NCBI RefSeq assembly: GCF_030812785.1
Contig: NZ_JAUSTJ010000002.1
Location: 1 to 64,000 of the forward strand
Direction: 5' to 3'
DNA length: 64,000 nt
DNA from: Sphingomonas kyeonggiensis
Lineage (GTDB): Bacteria; Pseudomonadota; Alphaproteobacteria; Sphingomonadales; Sphingomonadaceae
The translations under genes and the position numbers were made by a program. Every line of letters starts with the position of its first letter. Positions within the stretch are counted from its first letter, which is position 1. Of the stretch, positions 34,667-43,193 are shown piece after piece. Under the pieces are notes generated by a model, which ran no database searches, had not been told where the DNA came from, and saw only the letters and a list, made by a program, of their open reading frames with translations.

Positions 34667-34686
34667 CGGCAACGGAGGTCGGACCG

Positions 34687-35709
34687 GTGCGGATAGCTAT
34701 CGTGACGGACGCCTGGGAGCCCCAGGTGAATGGAGTCGTGCGTACGCTGCAATCGGTGCGCAGCGTGCTCGAGAAACAGGGCCACCTGGTCAAGGTGATC
34801 TCGCCCGACCTCTTCTATTCGCTGCCATGCCCGACCTATCCGGAGATCCGGCTGGCGCTTGCCCGCGTCGCCAGCGTCGGCGCGATGCTCGAGGAATTCG
34901 GGCCCACTGCGATCCATCTGGCTACCGAGGGGCCGCTCTGCGTCGCCGCGCGGCGCTGGTGCATCCGCAACGAGATGCCCTTCACCACCGCCTATCACAC
35001 CCAGTTCCCCGACTATGTCTCGGCGCGCTCGGGCGTGCCGGCCGAGTGGATCTGGCGTTACATCAAGTGGTTCCACGCGCCGAGCCAGGCGATCCTGGCT
35101 TCGACTCCGTCGATCCGCCAGTCGCTGACCGATCATGGGCTCAGCCATGTGAAGCATTGGGGCAGGGGCGTCGATCTGGCCAATTTCCACCCCGGCATCG
35201 CGCCGCATCCGGCGATGCAGGGCCTGGAGGGGCCGGTGCAGCTCTATGTCGGCCGCGTCGCGATCGAGAAGAACATCGAGGCGTTCCTGAAGTCGTCGCA
35301 TCCGGGCACCAAGGTGGTGGTGGGCGACGGCCCGGCCCGCGCCTCGCTTCAGGCGCGCTTCCCCGAGGCGAAGTTCCTCGGCCCGATGTTCGGACCCGAG
35401 CTCGCCAGCGCCTATGCCGCGGCCGATGTCTTCGTCTTCCCGAGCAAGACCGACACGTTCGGACTGGTGATGATCGAGGCGCTGGCCTGTGGCGTGCCGG
35501 TCGCCGGCTATCCGGTCACCGGGCCGATCGACGTGCTGACGCCCGAGACCGGCGCTACCGACGAGGACCTGACCAGGGCGATCGGCGCAGCGCTGACCAG
35601 GGACCGCACGGCCTGCGCCGCCTATGGCCGCACCTTCACCTGGGAAGCGAGCGCGCGCCAGTTCCTCAACGCGCTCTATCCGCTGTACGGGGACCGGGCT
35701 GCGGCCTGA
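34687..35709 (+). CDS. Glycosyltransferase family 4 (alpha-mannosyltransferase-like)
   Basis: A 340-residue GT4 enzyme resembling GDP-mannose-dependent alpha-mannosyltransferases (MgtA/PimB). The N-terminal domain has RIAIVTDAWEPQVNGVV; the C-terminal domain has LYVGRVAIEKNIEA and the E-x7-E-type motif TDTFGLVMIEALACGVPV. GTG at 34687 is taken as start because GGAGG lies nine bases upstream; a GTG at 34663 overlapping the upstream stop is an alternative. Pairing with an LpxH-like hydrolase points to envelope glycolipid synthesis. Confidence 0.9.
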   Translation: MRIAIVTDAWEPQVNGVVRTLQSVRSVLEKQGHLVKVISPDLFYSLPCPTYPEIRLALARVASVGAMLEEFGPTAIHLATEGPLCVAARRWCIRNEMPFTTAYHTQFPDYVSARSGVPAEWIWRYIKWFHAPSQAILASTPSIRQSLTDHGLSHVKHWGRGVDLANFHPGIAPHPAMQGLEGPVQLYVGRVAIEKNIEAFLKSSHPGTKVVVGDGPARASLQARFPEAKFLGPMFGPELASAYAAADVFVFPSKTDTFGLVMIEALACGVPVAGYPVTGPIDVLTPETGATDEDLTRAIGAALTRDRTACAAYGRTFTWEASARQFLNALYPLYGDRAAA

Positions 35710-35715
35710 GCCGGG

Positions 35716-36462
35716 TTACAGCTTTAGTATTTTCCTGATCACCTCGGGTATCTGCGCCCGTCGCTCCGCTACGGTTTTCGCTGCGATCGCGGGGTCGGCA
35801 AGTCCGGGCTTGTAGCCGGGAGCCGGTTCGACGTTGAAGGTGCGGCCGAACTGGCCCTTGGGCGTTGGCACCTCTCGCGGCGCGCCGGCCTGAAGTCCGG
35901 CGGTCATCTTGGCCATGCCGCCGCGACAGACAGTGGGGTTGTAGCCATCGCGGAGCCGACTGGTGGCTGTACGCGCTTCCATTTCGGTTACGATCTCGAA
36001 CAGGATCTTGCGCGTCTCGATCGGGAACCTGTCGGCGCCGACAAGAGTGTCTCCCGCGATCTGCCCCAATTGATCCATCTGGTGCGCGGGGGCGCTGGCA
36101 TCGGCGCAATAGGCGCCGTCGACGGTGATCACGGCATAGGCAATGAGTGCCATCATGCTTGCGCTTTCCAGCATCTGCGTCCGCCCCTGCTCGGACATTT
36201 GCGATGCCATGGCGCGAAGGTCGCGGATGTAGAGGAAGGTGATGGCGAGTGGCGCGCCGCGGATCGTCCAGTCCCGTTCCCAGTTCATATTGCGATATAG
36301 CGCATCGAGATCTTTGGGCGCCGAGAGCGCCTTGCTGACTCCCGAAAGATCGCCGGCGGCCAACATCGCATCGAGTTGGGCCGCATTTGCCGGCATTGGC
36401 GCCGGCTGGTTCTGGATTGAGCCGAGAAAAAGCGCGGTAGCGGCGACAAGGCCCAGCATCAT
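35716..36462 (-). CDS. Secreted protein of unknown function
   Basis: A 248-residue protein with a short signal-like N-terminus (MMLGLVAATALFLGSIQNQ) and a mostly helical mature part. Two cysteines (AYCADAS and PTVCRGG) may form a disulfide. No family is recognised. The start is one of two adjacent ATG codons (36462 or 36459) after GGGGGAA. Its 3' end is 6 bp from the convergent glycosyltransferase stop. Divergent from the DUF1013 gene. Confidence 0.82.
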   Translation of the reverse strand: MMLGLVAATALFLGSIQNQPAPMPANAAQLDAMLAAGDLSGVSKALSAPKDLDALYRNMNWERDWTIRGAPLAITFLYIRDLRAMASQMSEQGRTQMLESASMMALIAYAVITVDGAYCADASAPAHQMDQLGQIAGDTLVGADRFPIETRKILFEIVTEMEARTATSRLRDGYNPTVCRGGMAKMTAGLQAGAPREVPTPKGQFGRTFNVEPAPGYKPGLADPAIAAKTVAERRAQIPEVIRKILKL

Positions 36463-36573
36463 GTTCCCCCGATATTCACCTCGACCTAGCGGATCCTGAT
36501 CGGCACGGCCAGATCATGGGCGCGCTTCTTTCTTGCCCCCGGCGCGTTCCCGCATTAAGTCAGGCCCGTTACA

Positions 36574-36606
36574 GGCCGCCCGTGAAGGGCGGCCCTTTCT
36601 ATTTCT
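36574..36606 (+). terminator. Terminator-like hairpin in the leader of the DUF1013 gene
   Basis: Perfect 8-bp GC stem GGCCGCCC (36574-36581) / GGGCGGCC (36587-36594), 5-base loop, followed by CTTTCTATTTCT. This has the shape of an intrinsic terminator, yet it lies only four bases before GGAG and twelve before the GTG start of the DUF1013 gene, with no same-strand gene upstream. It may be a transcriptional attenuator or processing site in the leader. Confidence 0.65.
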
Positions 36607-36617
36607 GGAGACTCCAA

Positions 36618-37310
36618 GTGGCCCAGCCGCTGATGCCGCACGCGACCGCTTCCTGGCTGGTCGACAACACGTCGCTCTCGTTCGACCAGATCGCCGAGTT
36701 CTGCGGCCTGCACATCCTCGAGGTCCAGGCGATCGCCGACGATACCGCCGCGACCAAGCTCACCGGCCGCGATCCGGTCCGCGCGCACGAGCTGACGATG
36801 GACGAGATCGAGAAGGGCCAGAAGGACCCGAACTACGTCCTCAAGATGCTGAAGGGCCCCGAGCAGGTCCGTCGCACCAAGGGCCCGCGCTACACGCCGG
36901 TCTCGAAGCGCCAGGACAAGCCGGACGGCATCGCCTGGATCCTGCGCAACCATCCGGAGATCTCGGACGGCGCGATCGGCAAGCTGATCGGCACCACCCG
37001 CACGACGATCGCCGCGATCCGTGACCGCAGCCACTGGAACATCGCCAACATCGTGCCGAAGGACCCGGTGACGCTGGGCCTCACTTCGCAGCGCGAGCTT
37101 GATGCGCTCGTCGCCAAGGCGGCCAAGGCAGCCGGCATCGAGGCACCGACCGACACGCGCCTGGAAGGCGACCGCGAGGCGCTGATCGAGCAGCTCCGCG
37201 CCGAGCGCACCGCGGCGGCCCGTGAGGCCGAGGGCGCAGGCGAGGACGCGCCGGCAGCGCCGATCGAGCATACCGCCGAGACGCTGTTCCGCAGCAGCAG
37301 CAACAACTAA
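36618..37310 (+). CDS. DUF1013 (TrcR-like) cell-cycle/transcription regulator
   Basis: A 230-residue cytoplasmic protein matching DUF1013, an alphaproteobacteria-specific family for which the name TrcR has been used and an RNA-polymerase-associated regulatory role proposed. Two helix-turn-helix-like segments are visible: TSLSFDQIAEFCGLHILEVQ near residue 18 and PEISDGAIGKLIGTTRTTI near 118. In between is the conserved block KGPRYTPVSKRQDKPDGIAW. The GTG start at 36618 has GGAG eight bases upstream. The final four bases overlap the convergent NAT gene. Confidence 0.9.
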   Translation: MAQPLMPHATASWLVDNTSLSFDQIAEFCGLHILEVQAIADDTAATKLTGRDPVRAHELTMDEIEKGQKDPNYVLKMLKGPEQVRRTKGPRYTPVSKRQDKPDGIAWILRNHPEISDGAIGKLIGTTRTTIAAIRDRSHWNIANIVPKDPVTLGLTSQRELDALVAKAAKAAGIEAPTDTRLEGDREALIEQLRAERTAAAREAEGAGEDAPAAPIEHTAETLFRSSSNN

Positions 37311-38119
37311 GCGTCGTCGGGGAACAGGGCGGCGTGGCGGGCGCAGATCGCGTCCCATAGCCCCGCCGCCTCCGGCACCTGCAATCCGAAGCGCTGGTCG
37401 AGCCGCTCGACCAGCGCTTCTGCGTTCTGGAGCCGCTCGCGCGTCTCGCCTTCGGGGCCGCGCGTGATGAGAACGCGGCCGCGCAACGTGCTGTGCGTGT
37501 CGCCGCGGCGCTGCTGGACGACGAGATTCTGGACGAAGGGCGATTCGGGATTGGTCTGCAGATCACTGCAGCGCCGGGCGAACAGTGCCTCGTCTGCGGG
37601 CGCGGTGGTGAAGTCGTAGCTGAACGGATCGGCCTCGCCATAGTGCTCCTCGAAGCGCCAATGGCCGTCGATCTCGCGCAGGCAGATGCGATAGGGCGGG
37701 TGGCTCTCTGCGCCCAGCGCGATCGGCAGAGGTCCGGTCAGGATGCCGCCAAAGCCGACATCGACCAGCCAGGGCCGGTCTTCCAGAGTCACCATGAGCG
37801 CGAGATGGTTGCCCATCGATATTTCGCCGTGCACGTGCCGCATCACCCCGCACGAGATGCGCTGGACGTCATAGTCGAGCGCGGTGAGCACCCGACCAAA
37901 CAGCCCGTTCTGCTCATAGCACCAGCCGCCGCGGCGCCGGGTCACCAGCTTGTCGAAGATCGCCTCGGGATCGAGCGAGACCGGCCGGCCGAGTTGTACG
38001 TCGAGATTCTCGAAGGGGAAGGTCGCCAGATGCGCGCGGATCAGCGCGGTCAGTGCCGTGCGGTCGGTGGTGCCGGGCCGCGCCTGGCCGGTCCGCGCGA
38101 AATAGGCCTCGAGATTCAT
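37307..38119 (-). CDS. Arylamine N-acetyltransferase
   Basis: A 270-residue NAT enzyme transferring acetyl from acetyl-CoA to arylamines or hydrazines. The Cys-His-Asp triad is present: Cys in RRGGWCYEQNGLF near residue 67, His in MGNHLALMV and Asp in LVDVGFGGIL. The N-terminal FPFENLDVQLG is also typical. The ATG at 38119 gives the normal length; the long open frame upstream is not similar to anything. Overlaps the 3' end of the DUF1013 gene by 4 bp (convergent). Confidence 0.94.
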   Translation of the reverse strand: MNLEAYFARTGQARPGTTDRTALTALIRAHLATFPFENLDVQLGRPVSLDPEAIFDKLVTRRRGGWCYEQNGLFGRVLTALDYDVQRISCGVMRHVHGEISMGNHLALMVTLEDRPWLVDVGFGGILTGPLPIALGAESHPPYRICLREIDGHWRFEEHYGEADPFSYDFTTAPADEALFARRCSDLQTNPESPFVQNLVVQQRRGDTHSTLRGRVLITRGPEGETRERLQNAEALVERLDQRFGLQVPEAAGLWDAICARHAALFPDDA

Positions 38120-38258
38120 GCGCAGCTCCCCCTCGTCCGGCCCGAGGCATGCAGGGGCCGGAAGCGGATGTCGAGCCTCGGCAGGACGGGGCGGGGCGTG
38201 TAGCCTCGCCCGGCGCGACTCGGGGCACCGGGCGCCATCCGGACAATGGAGGGATCCC

Positions 38259-39104
38259 ATGTGTGACGAGCTGACCGCCGCCGACAACGAACGCTTCCTG
38301 ATCACCCGGCGCGAGTTCGGGGCGGGCGCCGCTGCGGCGGGTGCGCTGGCGCTGCTCCCGGTCCCGGCCAATGCCGCCGAGATCAAGGGGCGCGACGTCA
38401 CCATCACCACGCCGGACGGCAGCTGCGACGCCTATTTCGTCGCGCCGGCCAAGGGCAGGCACCCGGCGGTCATCGTCTGGCCCGACATTTTCGGGCTGCG
38501 TCCCGCCTTCCGCCAGATGGCCGATCGGCTCGCCCAGTCGGGCTATGCCGTGCTCACCGTCAATCCCTTCTACCGCTCGACCAGGTCGCCCTTCGTCACG
38601 CCCGGCCAGGGCTTCGACGATGCGCTGCGGGCGAAGGTCACGCCGTGGCGAGCGCTGCTCACGCCCGATGCGACCCGGCGCGATGCCGCTGCCTTTATCG
38701 GCTTCGTCGACAAGCAGCCCGAGGTGGATACGAAACGCGGCATCGGCACCACCGGCTATTGCATGGGCGGGCCGCTGGTGATGCTCACTGCCGCCGCTTC
38801 GCCGGCGCGGGTGCGCGGCGCGGCGACCTTCCATGGCGGTGGGCTCGCCGCGGAGGGCCTGCTCGTGCTGGTGCCGACGATGAAGGCGCGCTTCCTGATC
38901 GCCATCGCCGAGAATGACGATGGCCGCGCGCCGGCCGACAAGGACAAGCTGCGCGCGGCGTTCGACGCCGCCAAGCTCCCCGCCGAGATCGAAGTCTACA
39001 AGGGCACGATGCACGGCTGGTGCCCGCCGGACAGCCAGGTCTACAACGCCGACCAGGCCAACAGGGCGTGGGACCGGCTGCTGGCGACGTTCAAGACGCT
39101 CTGA
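38259..39104 (+). CDS. Dienelactone hydrolase family protein, Tat-exported
   Basis: A 281-residue alpha/beta hydrolase of the dienelactone hydrolase family. A twin-arginine signal TRREFGAGAAAAGALALL lies at residues about 16-35, so export is likely. The nucleophile elbow is GYCMGG, with Cys in place of Ser as in DLH enzymes, and the catalytic His is in GTMHGWCPP. The ligand DIFGLRP is a further family mark. GGAGGG precedes the ATG. The physiological substrate is unknown; no aromatic degradation genes are nearby. Confidence 0.91.
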   Translation: MCDELTAADNERFLITRREFGAGAAAAGALALLPVPANAAEIKGRDVTITTPDGSCDAYFVAPAKGRHPAVIVWPDIFGLRPAFRQMADRLAQSGYAVLTVNPFYRSTRSPFVTPGQGFDDALRAKVTPWRALLTPDATRRDAAAFIGFVDKQPEVDTKRGIGTTGYCMGGPLVMLTAAASPARVRGAATFHGGGLAAEGLLVLVPTMKARFLIAIAENDDGRAPADKDKLRAAFDAAKLPAEIEVYKGTMHGWCPPDSQVYNADQANRAWDRLLATFKTL

Positions 39105-39112
39105 CCCATGAC

Positions 39113-39140
39113 CGTCATCCCGACTTTCGCCGGGACGACG
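39113..39140. repeat. Single half-unit of the CGTCATCCCG repeat
   Basis: CGTCATCCCGACTTTCGCCGGGACGACG is a 28-base imperfect palindrome identical in type to one arm of the 82-bp repeats at 17461 and 61829. It follows the dienelactone hydrolase stop by 8 bp and may serve as its terminator. Confidence 0.75.
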
Positions 39141-39207
39141 GTTGGCGGGAGCTTGACGACGCGGGTCGTCGTGTTCACCTTATGTTCCATCGATTCGGAG
39201 GCAGGCC

Positions 39208-39846
39208 ATGGCAGACGAGCTGATCTTCTACACCCATCCCCAGTCGCGCGGGCGGATCGCCCGCTGGGCGCTGGAGGAAGCGGGCGCATCCTATGAAACG
39301 CGGGTCGTCGAGTACGGCACGACGATGAAGGGCGAGGATTATCTCGGCATCAACCCGATGGGGAAGGTGCCCGCGATCGTCCATGACGGCCGCGTCGTCA
39401 CCGAATGCGCAGCGATCTGCGCCTATCTCGCCGAGGCGTTCCCCGAGGCCGATCTCGCGCCCACCGCGGACGAGCGTGCCGACTATTATCGCTGGCTGTT
39501 CTTCGCGGCCGGCCCGGTCGAGCAGGCGGTGACCAACAATTTCGCCAAGTTCGAGCCTTCGGCCGATCAGGGGCGGATGTTCGGCTATGGCAATTACGAG
39601 CTGGCCGTCGACGTGCTGGAAAAGGCCGTGTCGGCGCACCCGTACATCGCCGGCGACCGCTTCACCGCAGCGGACATCTATGTCGGCTCGGCGATCGGCT
39701 GGGGCACGATGTTCGGCACGCTGCCGAAGCGGCAGCCGTTCCTCGACTATTTTGCCCGGCTGAGCAGCCGCGAGGCGTTCCAGCGCGCGGGCGCGAAGGA
39801 CGATGCGCTGGCGGCGGAGTTGGAAGCGGCCAAGGCACCGGCCTGA
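39208..39846 (+). CDS. Glutathione S-transferase
   Basis: A 212-residue GST with N-terminal thioredoxin fold (IFYTHPQSRGRIARWALEEA), binding-site segments MGKVPAIVHDGRVVTECAAI, and helical C-terminal domain with GDRFTAADIYVGSAI. The SRG sequence at the active-site position suggests a serine- or arginine-type catalytic residue. GGAGGCAGG precedes the ATG. It is distinct in sequence from the GST at 33025. Convergent with the amidohydrolase gene, 6 bp apart. Confidence 0.94.
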   Translation: MADELIFYTHPQSRGRIARWALEEAGASYETRVVEYGTTMKGEDYLGINPMGKVPAIVHDGRVVTECAAICAYLAEAFPEADLAPTADERADYYRWLFFAAGPVEQAVTNNFAKFEPSADQGRMFGYGNYELAVDVLEKAVSAHPYIAGDRFTAADIYVGSAIGWGTMFGTLPKRQPFLDYFARLSSREAFQRAGAKDDALAAELEAAKAPA

Positions 39847-39852
39847 CCGCTT

Positions 39853-40806
39853 CTACCCGGCGGGCGCCAGCTTGTAGAAGCGCATGGCATTGTCGTGCAG
39901 GATGTCCTGCTTCTGCGCTTCGGTGAGGAAGTCGGCGCTCTCGATGCCGTCGATGGCGAGGCCGATCGCATCGGGCCAGTACATATGGTCCGACCCGAAC
40001 ATGATGCGCTTCGAGAAGCCCGACTCGACCAGCGTGCGAAGCCAGGCGTGGAAAGCGGGGCGCGGCAGCAGCCAGTCGACCGCGCCGGTGTCGATGTTCA
40101 CGTTCGGATAGAGCATCAGCATCGCGATCGTGTCGTCGAGATACGGCCAGCCGCCATGCATGATGTTGAGCCGCAGCCTGGGGTGGCGGTTCAGTGCCTC
40201 CTCGATCAGCTCGGGATTGCCGAGCCGTGCCCGCGCCGTGGTGCAGCAGGGATCGAAGCTGGTTCCCGCGGGCATCGTGCCGGTGTGGAGCGCGACCGGC
40301 GCGTCGAACTCCTCGGCCAGTGCCAGATAGGGCTCGTAGCGGGGATCGCTGAGCGAGAAGCCGGCATATTGCGAGGTCACTTCGCCGAGCACCTTGAGCT
40401 TGCCGGAGGCGAACGCCGTGCGGAGCTGGCCGAGCGGCGGCAGCGGCGTGTCCTCCGATCCGCGGATGCCGGCGCCGGCGACGAACCGATCGGGGTCACG
40501 GTCGTGCCAGTCGATCGCGGCCTGGATCCGGTCGCCATCGCCGCCGCTGACGACGCCCTTCACGACATTGCGCTTCTTCATCTCGGCGATGCAGGCGGCG
40601 AGATGGTCCGCGCCGGTGCGGATCGGGCTCACCAGGCCCGTGATCGGATTGGTGACCGGCGTGGAGAGCTGCATCGTCGCCGGATAGGCGTGCATGTGGA
40701 CGTCGATGATCGCCCGCCCGCTCGGCGCCGCTACCGCGCCTCCCGCCAGCGCATAGGCGGCGCTGGCCCCGCCGAGCTTGATGAATTCCCTGCGGCCAAT
40801 ACGCAT
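39853..40806 (-). CDS. Amidohydrolase 2 family protein, Tat-exported
   Basis: A 317-residue TIM-barrel metal hydrolase. It begins with a Tat signal (RREFIKLGGASAAYALAGGA). Metal ligands are visible as IDVHMHAYP (HxH), the barrel His in ALHTG and NIMHGGWP, and the Asp in MFGSDHMYWP. This is the ACMSD/2-pyrone-4,6-dicarboxylate hydrolase-like group; the substrate is unknown. GGGAGGA precedes the ATG at 40806. Confidence 0.9.
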   Translation of the reverse strand: MRIGRREFIKLGGASAAYALAGGAVAAPSGRAIIDVHMHAYPATMQLSTPVTNPITGLVSPIRTGADHLAACIAEMKKRNVVKGVVSGGDGDRIQAAIDWHDRDPDRFVAGAGIRGSEDTPLPPLGQLRTAFASGKLKVLGEVTSQYAGFSLSDPRYEPYLALAEEFDAPVALHTGTMPAGTSFDPCCTTARARLGNPELIEEALNRHPRLRLNIMHGGWPYLDDTIAMLMLYPNVNIDTGAVDWLLPRPAFHAWLRTLVESGFSKRIMFGSDHMYWPDAIGLAIDGIESADFLTEAQKQDILHDNAMRFYKLAPAG

Positions 40807-40923
40807 GACGAGTCCTCCCTGGGCGCTCCGTGTCCGCCGGAGCCGCTTCCGGGATCGCAATCCGGGCGGGGCGCTGTCCATGTCGCTGGTCCCGCCGGCG
40901 GCGCGTTCGTCACAATTGCGCGC

Positions 40924-41112
40924 TTACGAAGCGAGCTTCTCCATCCGCGCCGGCAGCTCCGCCATCACCGCGTCGCGATCGGCCTGGTCGGTGCTGCCCC
41001 AGCGGGCGATCTCGTCGAGGGTGCGGCCGCAGCCGATGCACCAGCCGGTCGCCTCGTCCATCACACAGATGCTGACGCAGGGGCTTTCGATGATGGGGAC
41101 ATATTCGATCAT
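40924..41112 (-). CDS. DUF1289 small zinc-type protein
   Basis: A 62-residue protein with the DUF1289 cysteine pattern: SPCVSICVMDEATGWCIGCGRTLDE, cut here as four cysteines in CxxxC and CxxC pairs, then RWGSTDQADRDAVM. It probably binds a metal. Its start overlaps the thioredoxin-like gene's stop by 4 bp, in the operon begun by the DEAD-box helicase. Confidence 0.93.
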   Translation of the reverse strand: MIEYVPIIESPCVSICVMDEATGWCIGCGRTLDEIARWGSTDQADRDAVMAELPARMEKLAS

Positions 41113-41624
41113 CGCGTCCAGCGCGCGAGCCAGTCGGCCATTTGCTGGGGCTGCAGGAGCCGGGCATCGCCCAGGCCGAGTATGTCGTCGCGATTGCGCA
41201 GCCTGCCGGTGCGCGGATCGACCACCAGGATCGCCGGCACCGCTTGGAGCGGGGCGCCGCCAAAGCGGCGGGGCAGGTCGAGATTGCGGTCGAAAATGCC
41301 GATATCGACCTGGACCAGCTCGAAATTGCGGGCCAGCCAGCTACGCATCTCGGGAAGCTCGAGCACGCCGGCCAGTACCCGGCAATCGACACACCAGTTG
41401 GCACCGAGATCGATCAGCAGCAGCTTGCCCGACTTCTTCGCCCGGGCAAGCGCCGCGTCGATATCCTTGCGGGCGTCGCGGGTCGCGTCATAGGGCGCGG
41501 GCAGGGGAAGCGGCAGCTGGGCGAGCGTGCGCGCCTTGAGCCGCGGTGCGGACTGCTGGGCCAGCGCCGCGCCGGGCAGCATCGCTGCCGCCAGCGCAAG
41601 CACCAGCCCGGCGCGCCGGATCAT
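41109..41624 (-). CDS. Exported thioredoxin-like protein
   Basis: A 171-residue protein with signal peptide MIRRAGLVLALAAAMLPGAALA and a thioredoxin fold with active site GANWCVDC, a CxxC resembling DsbD-gamma or thioredoxin_7 proteins. cis-Pro is in LQAVPAILVVD. It likely acts as a periplasmic thiol-disulfide reductase or chaperone. It overlaps both neighbours by 4 bp, in the order helicase, thioredoxin-like, DUF1289. Confidence 0.92.
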   Translation of the reverse strand: MIRRAGLVLALAAAMLPGAALAQQSAPRLKARTLAQLPLPLPAPYDATRDARKDIDAALARAKKSGKLLLIDLGANWCVDCRVLAGVLELPEMRSWLARNFELVQVDIGIFDRNLDLPRRFGGAPLQAVPAILVVDPRTGRLRNRDDILGLGDARLLQPQQMADWLARWTR

Positions 41625-43033
41625 TCGGCGGCGAGCGTGTAGTTCAGGAAGTCCGGGATCGGGCCGTTCCAGCCCACGTCCGGACCGTCATCGCGCTCGT
41701 CGCGGCGGCGACCGCCACGCTCGCGGCGCGGCTGCTCGTCGCGGCTGCGGCTCTCGCGGAACAGCGGCTCCTCGCGGCGATCTTCGTCCCGCTGCTTCGG
41801 CTCGGCCTTCTTCGCCTTGCCGCGAGCGCCGCGCTCGGCGCCCTTGTCTTCGTCGGCCTTGCGCCTGCGGCTGCGCGGCGCTTCCTCGCGCTCGTCCTCG
41901 GACGGGGCGGAGGCCGCCGTCTTCAGCTTTACGCGGTTGATCTTCTGGCCGGTGAGCTTCTCGATATTCTCGATATTCTCGGCGTCTTCCTTGGTCACCA
42001 GCGTATAGGCGGTGCCCTTCGCCCCCGCGCGGCCGGTGCGGCCGATGCGGTGGACATAGTCGTCCGGATGCCAGGGCGCGTCGAAATTATAGACGTGGCT
42101 GACGCCCTTGATGTCGAGCCCGCGCGCAGCGACGTCCGAGGCGACGAGGATGTTGACGTCGCCCTTCTTGAACCGCTCCAGCTCGGCGAGGCGTGCCGGC
42201 TGGTCCATGTCGCCATGGATCTCGGCCGAGCGGAAGCCGTGGCGCTGCAGGCTCTTGTTGAGCTCGCGCACCGTGGTCTTGCGGTTGCAGAAGATGATGC
42301 CGGTCTGGACGTTCTCGGCCTCGAGCAGCCCGCGCAGCGTCTCGCGCTTCTTCATCGTCGTGGTCTCGACGAGGAACTGCTTGATGTTGGTGTTGGTCGT
42401 CGCCGGGCGGGCGACTTCCACGCGCTTGGGATCGTTGAGGAACTTGTCCGCCAACTTCTTGATCACCGGCGGCATCGTCGCCGAGAAGAGCAAGGTCTGC
42501 CGTTCCTTGGGCAGCTTGGTGCAGATTTCCTCGATATCGGGGATGAACCCCATGTCGAGCATCCGGTCCGCCTCGTCGATGACGAGCAGGCTGCAGCCGT
42601 TGAGCAGGATCTTGCCGCGGCCGAACAGGTCCATCAGCCGGCCCGGCGTGGCGATCAGCACGTCGACGCCCTTTTCGAGCGCCTTCACCTGGTCGCCCAT
42701 CTGCACGCCGCCGATCAGCAGGGCCATGGAGAGCTTGTGGTGGGTGCCGTACTTCTCGAAATTCTCGGCGACCTGGGCGGCCAGCTCGCGCGTCGGCTCG
42801 AGGATGAGCGAGCGCGGCATCAGCGCGCGGGTGCGCCCTTCGCCGAGGATGTCGATCATCGGAAGGACGAAGGCGGCGGTCTTGCCGGTACCCGTCTGGG
42901 CGATGCCGATAAGGTCCTTACCCATGAGGACCGGGGGGATCGACTGCTGCTGGATCGGCGTGGGCTCGGTATAGCCCGCATCGGTCACTGCGCGCAGAAG
43001 TTCGTCAGAAAGGCCGAGATCGGCAAAGCTCAT
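41621..43033 (-). CDS. DEAD-box RNA helicase, RhlE type
   Basis: A 470-residue ATP-dependent RNA helicase. Ordered motifs are Q-motif (PTPIQQQSIPP), I (AQTGTGKTA), Ia (PTRELAAQV), Ib (TPGRLMD), II (VIDEADRMLD), III (FSATMPP), IV (IIFCNRK), V (ASDVAARGLDIKGV) and VI (HRIGRTGRAG). The C-terminal 100 residues are an Arg/Glu/Lys-rich disordered tail, as in RhlE. Role in ribosome assembly and RNA turnover, often cold-induced. First gene of an operon with overlapping stops and starts. Confidence 0.95.
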   Translation of the reverse strand: MSFADLGLSDELLRAVTDAGYTEPTPIQQQSIPPVLMGKDLIGIAQTGTGKTAAFVLPMIDILGEGRTRALMPRSLILEPTRELAAQVAENFEKYGTHHKLSMALLIGGVQMGDQVKALEKGVDVLIATPGRLMDLFGRGKILLNGCSLLVIDEADRMLDMGFIPDIEEICTKLPKERQTLLFSATMPPVIKKLADKFLNDPKRVEVARPATTNTNIKQFLVETTTMKKRETLRGLLEAENVQTGIIFCNRKTTVRELNKSLQRHGFRSAEIHGDMDQPARLAELERFKKGDVNILVASDVAARGLDIKGVSHVYNFDAPWHPDDYVHRIGRTGRAGAKGTAYTLVTKEDAENIENIEKLTGQKINRVKLKTAASAPSEDEREEAPRSRRRKADEDKGAERGARGKAKKAEPKQRDEDRREEPLFRESRSRDEQPRRERGGRRRDERDDGPDVGWNGPIPDFLNYTLAAE

Positions 43034-43036
43034 GCA

Positions 43037-43070
43037 ATTTTCCGGAAAATCGGCGTGGCAAAACCCACGC
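43037..43070 (-). promoter_or_regulatory. Paired hairpins in the helicase leader
   Basis: ATTTTCCGGAAAAT (43037-43050) is a perfect 14-bp palindrome ending three bases before the helicase start codon, and it contains the presumed ribosome-binding GGAAAA. GCGTGG / CCACGC (43053-43070) forms a second small hairpin. The two may regulate translation initiation of the helicase, but this is speculative. Confidence 0.4.
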
Positions 43071-43161
43071 GCGAAGTCTGCACGCGCTTGCGGATTTATC
43101 GGCCAAAGTCAAGCACAGAGGCGTTTCCGGATATGAAGGAGCGCGCCCGCACCGCCTCGAA

Positions 43162-43178
43162 ATACGCTTTTCGCGTAT
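43162..43178 (-). terminator. Small hairpin after the secreted unknown gene
   Basis: ATACGC / GCGTAT with a 5-base loop, 15 bases after the stop codon of the gene at 43194 on the minus strand, followed by TTCG. A weak terminator is plausible. Confidence 0.4.
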
Positions 43179-43193
43179 CTCCGGGCCAAACCT

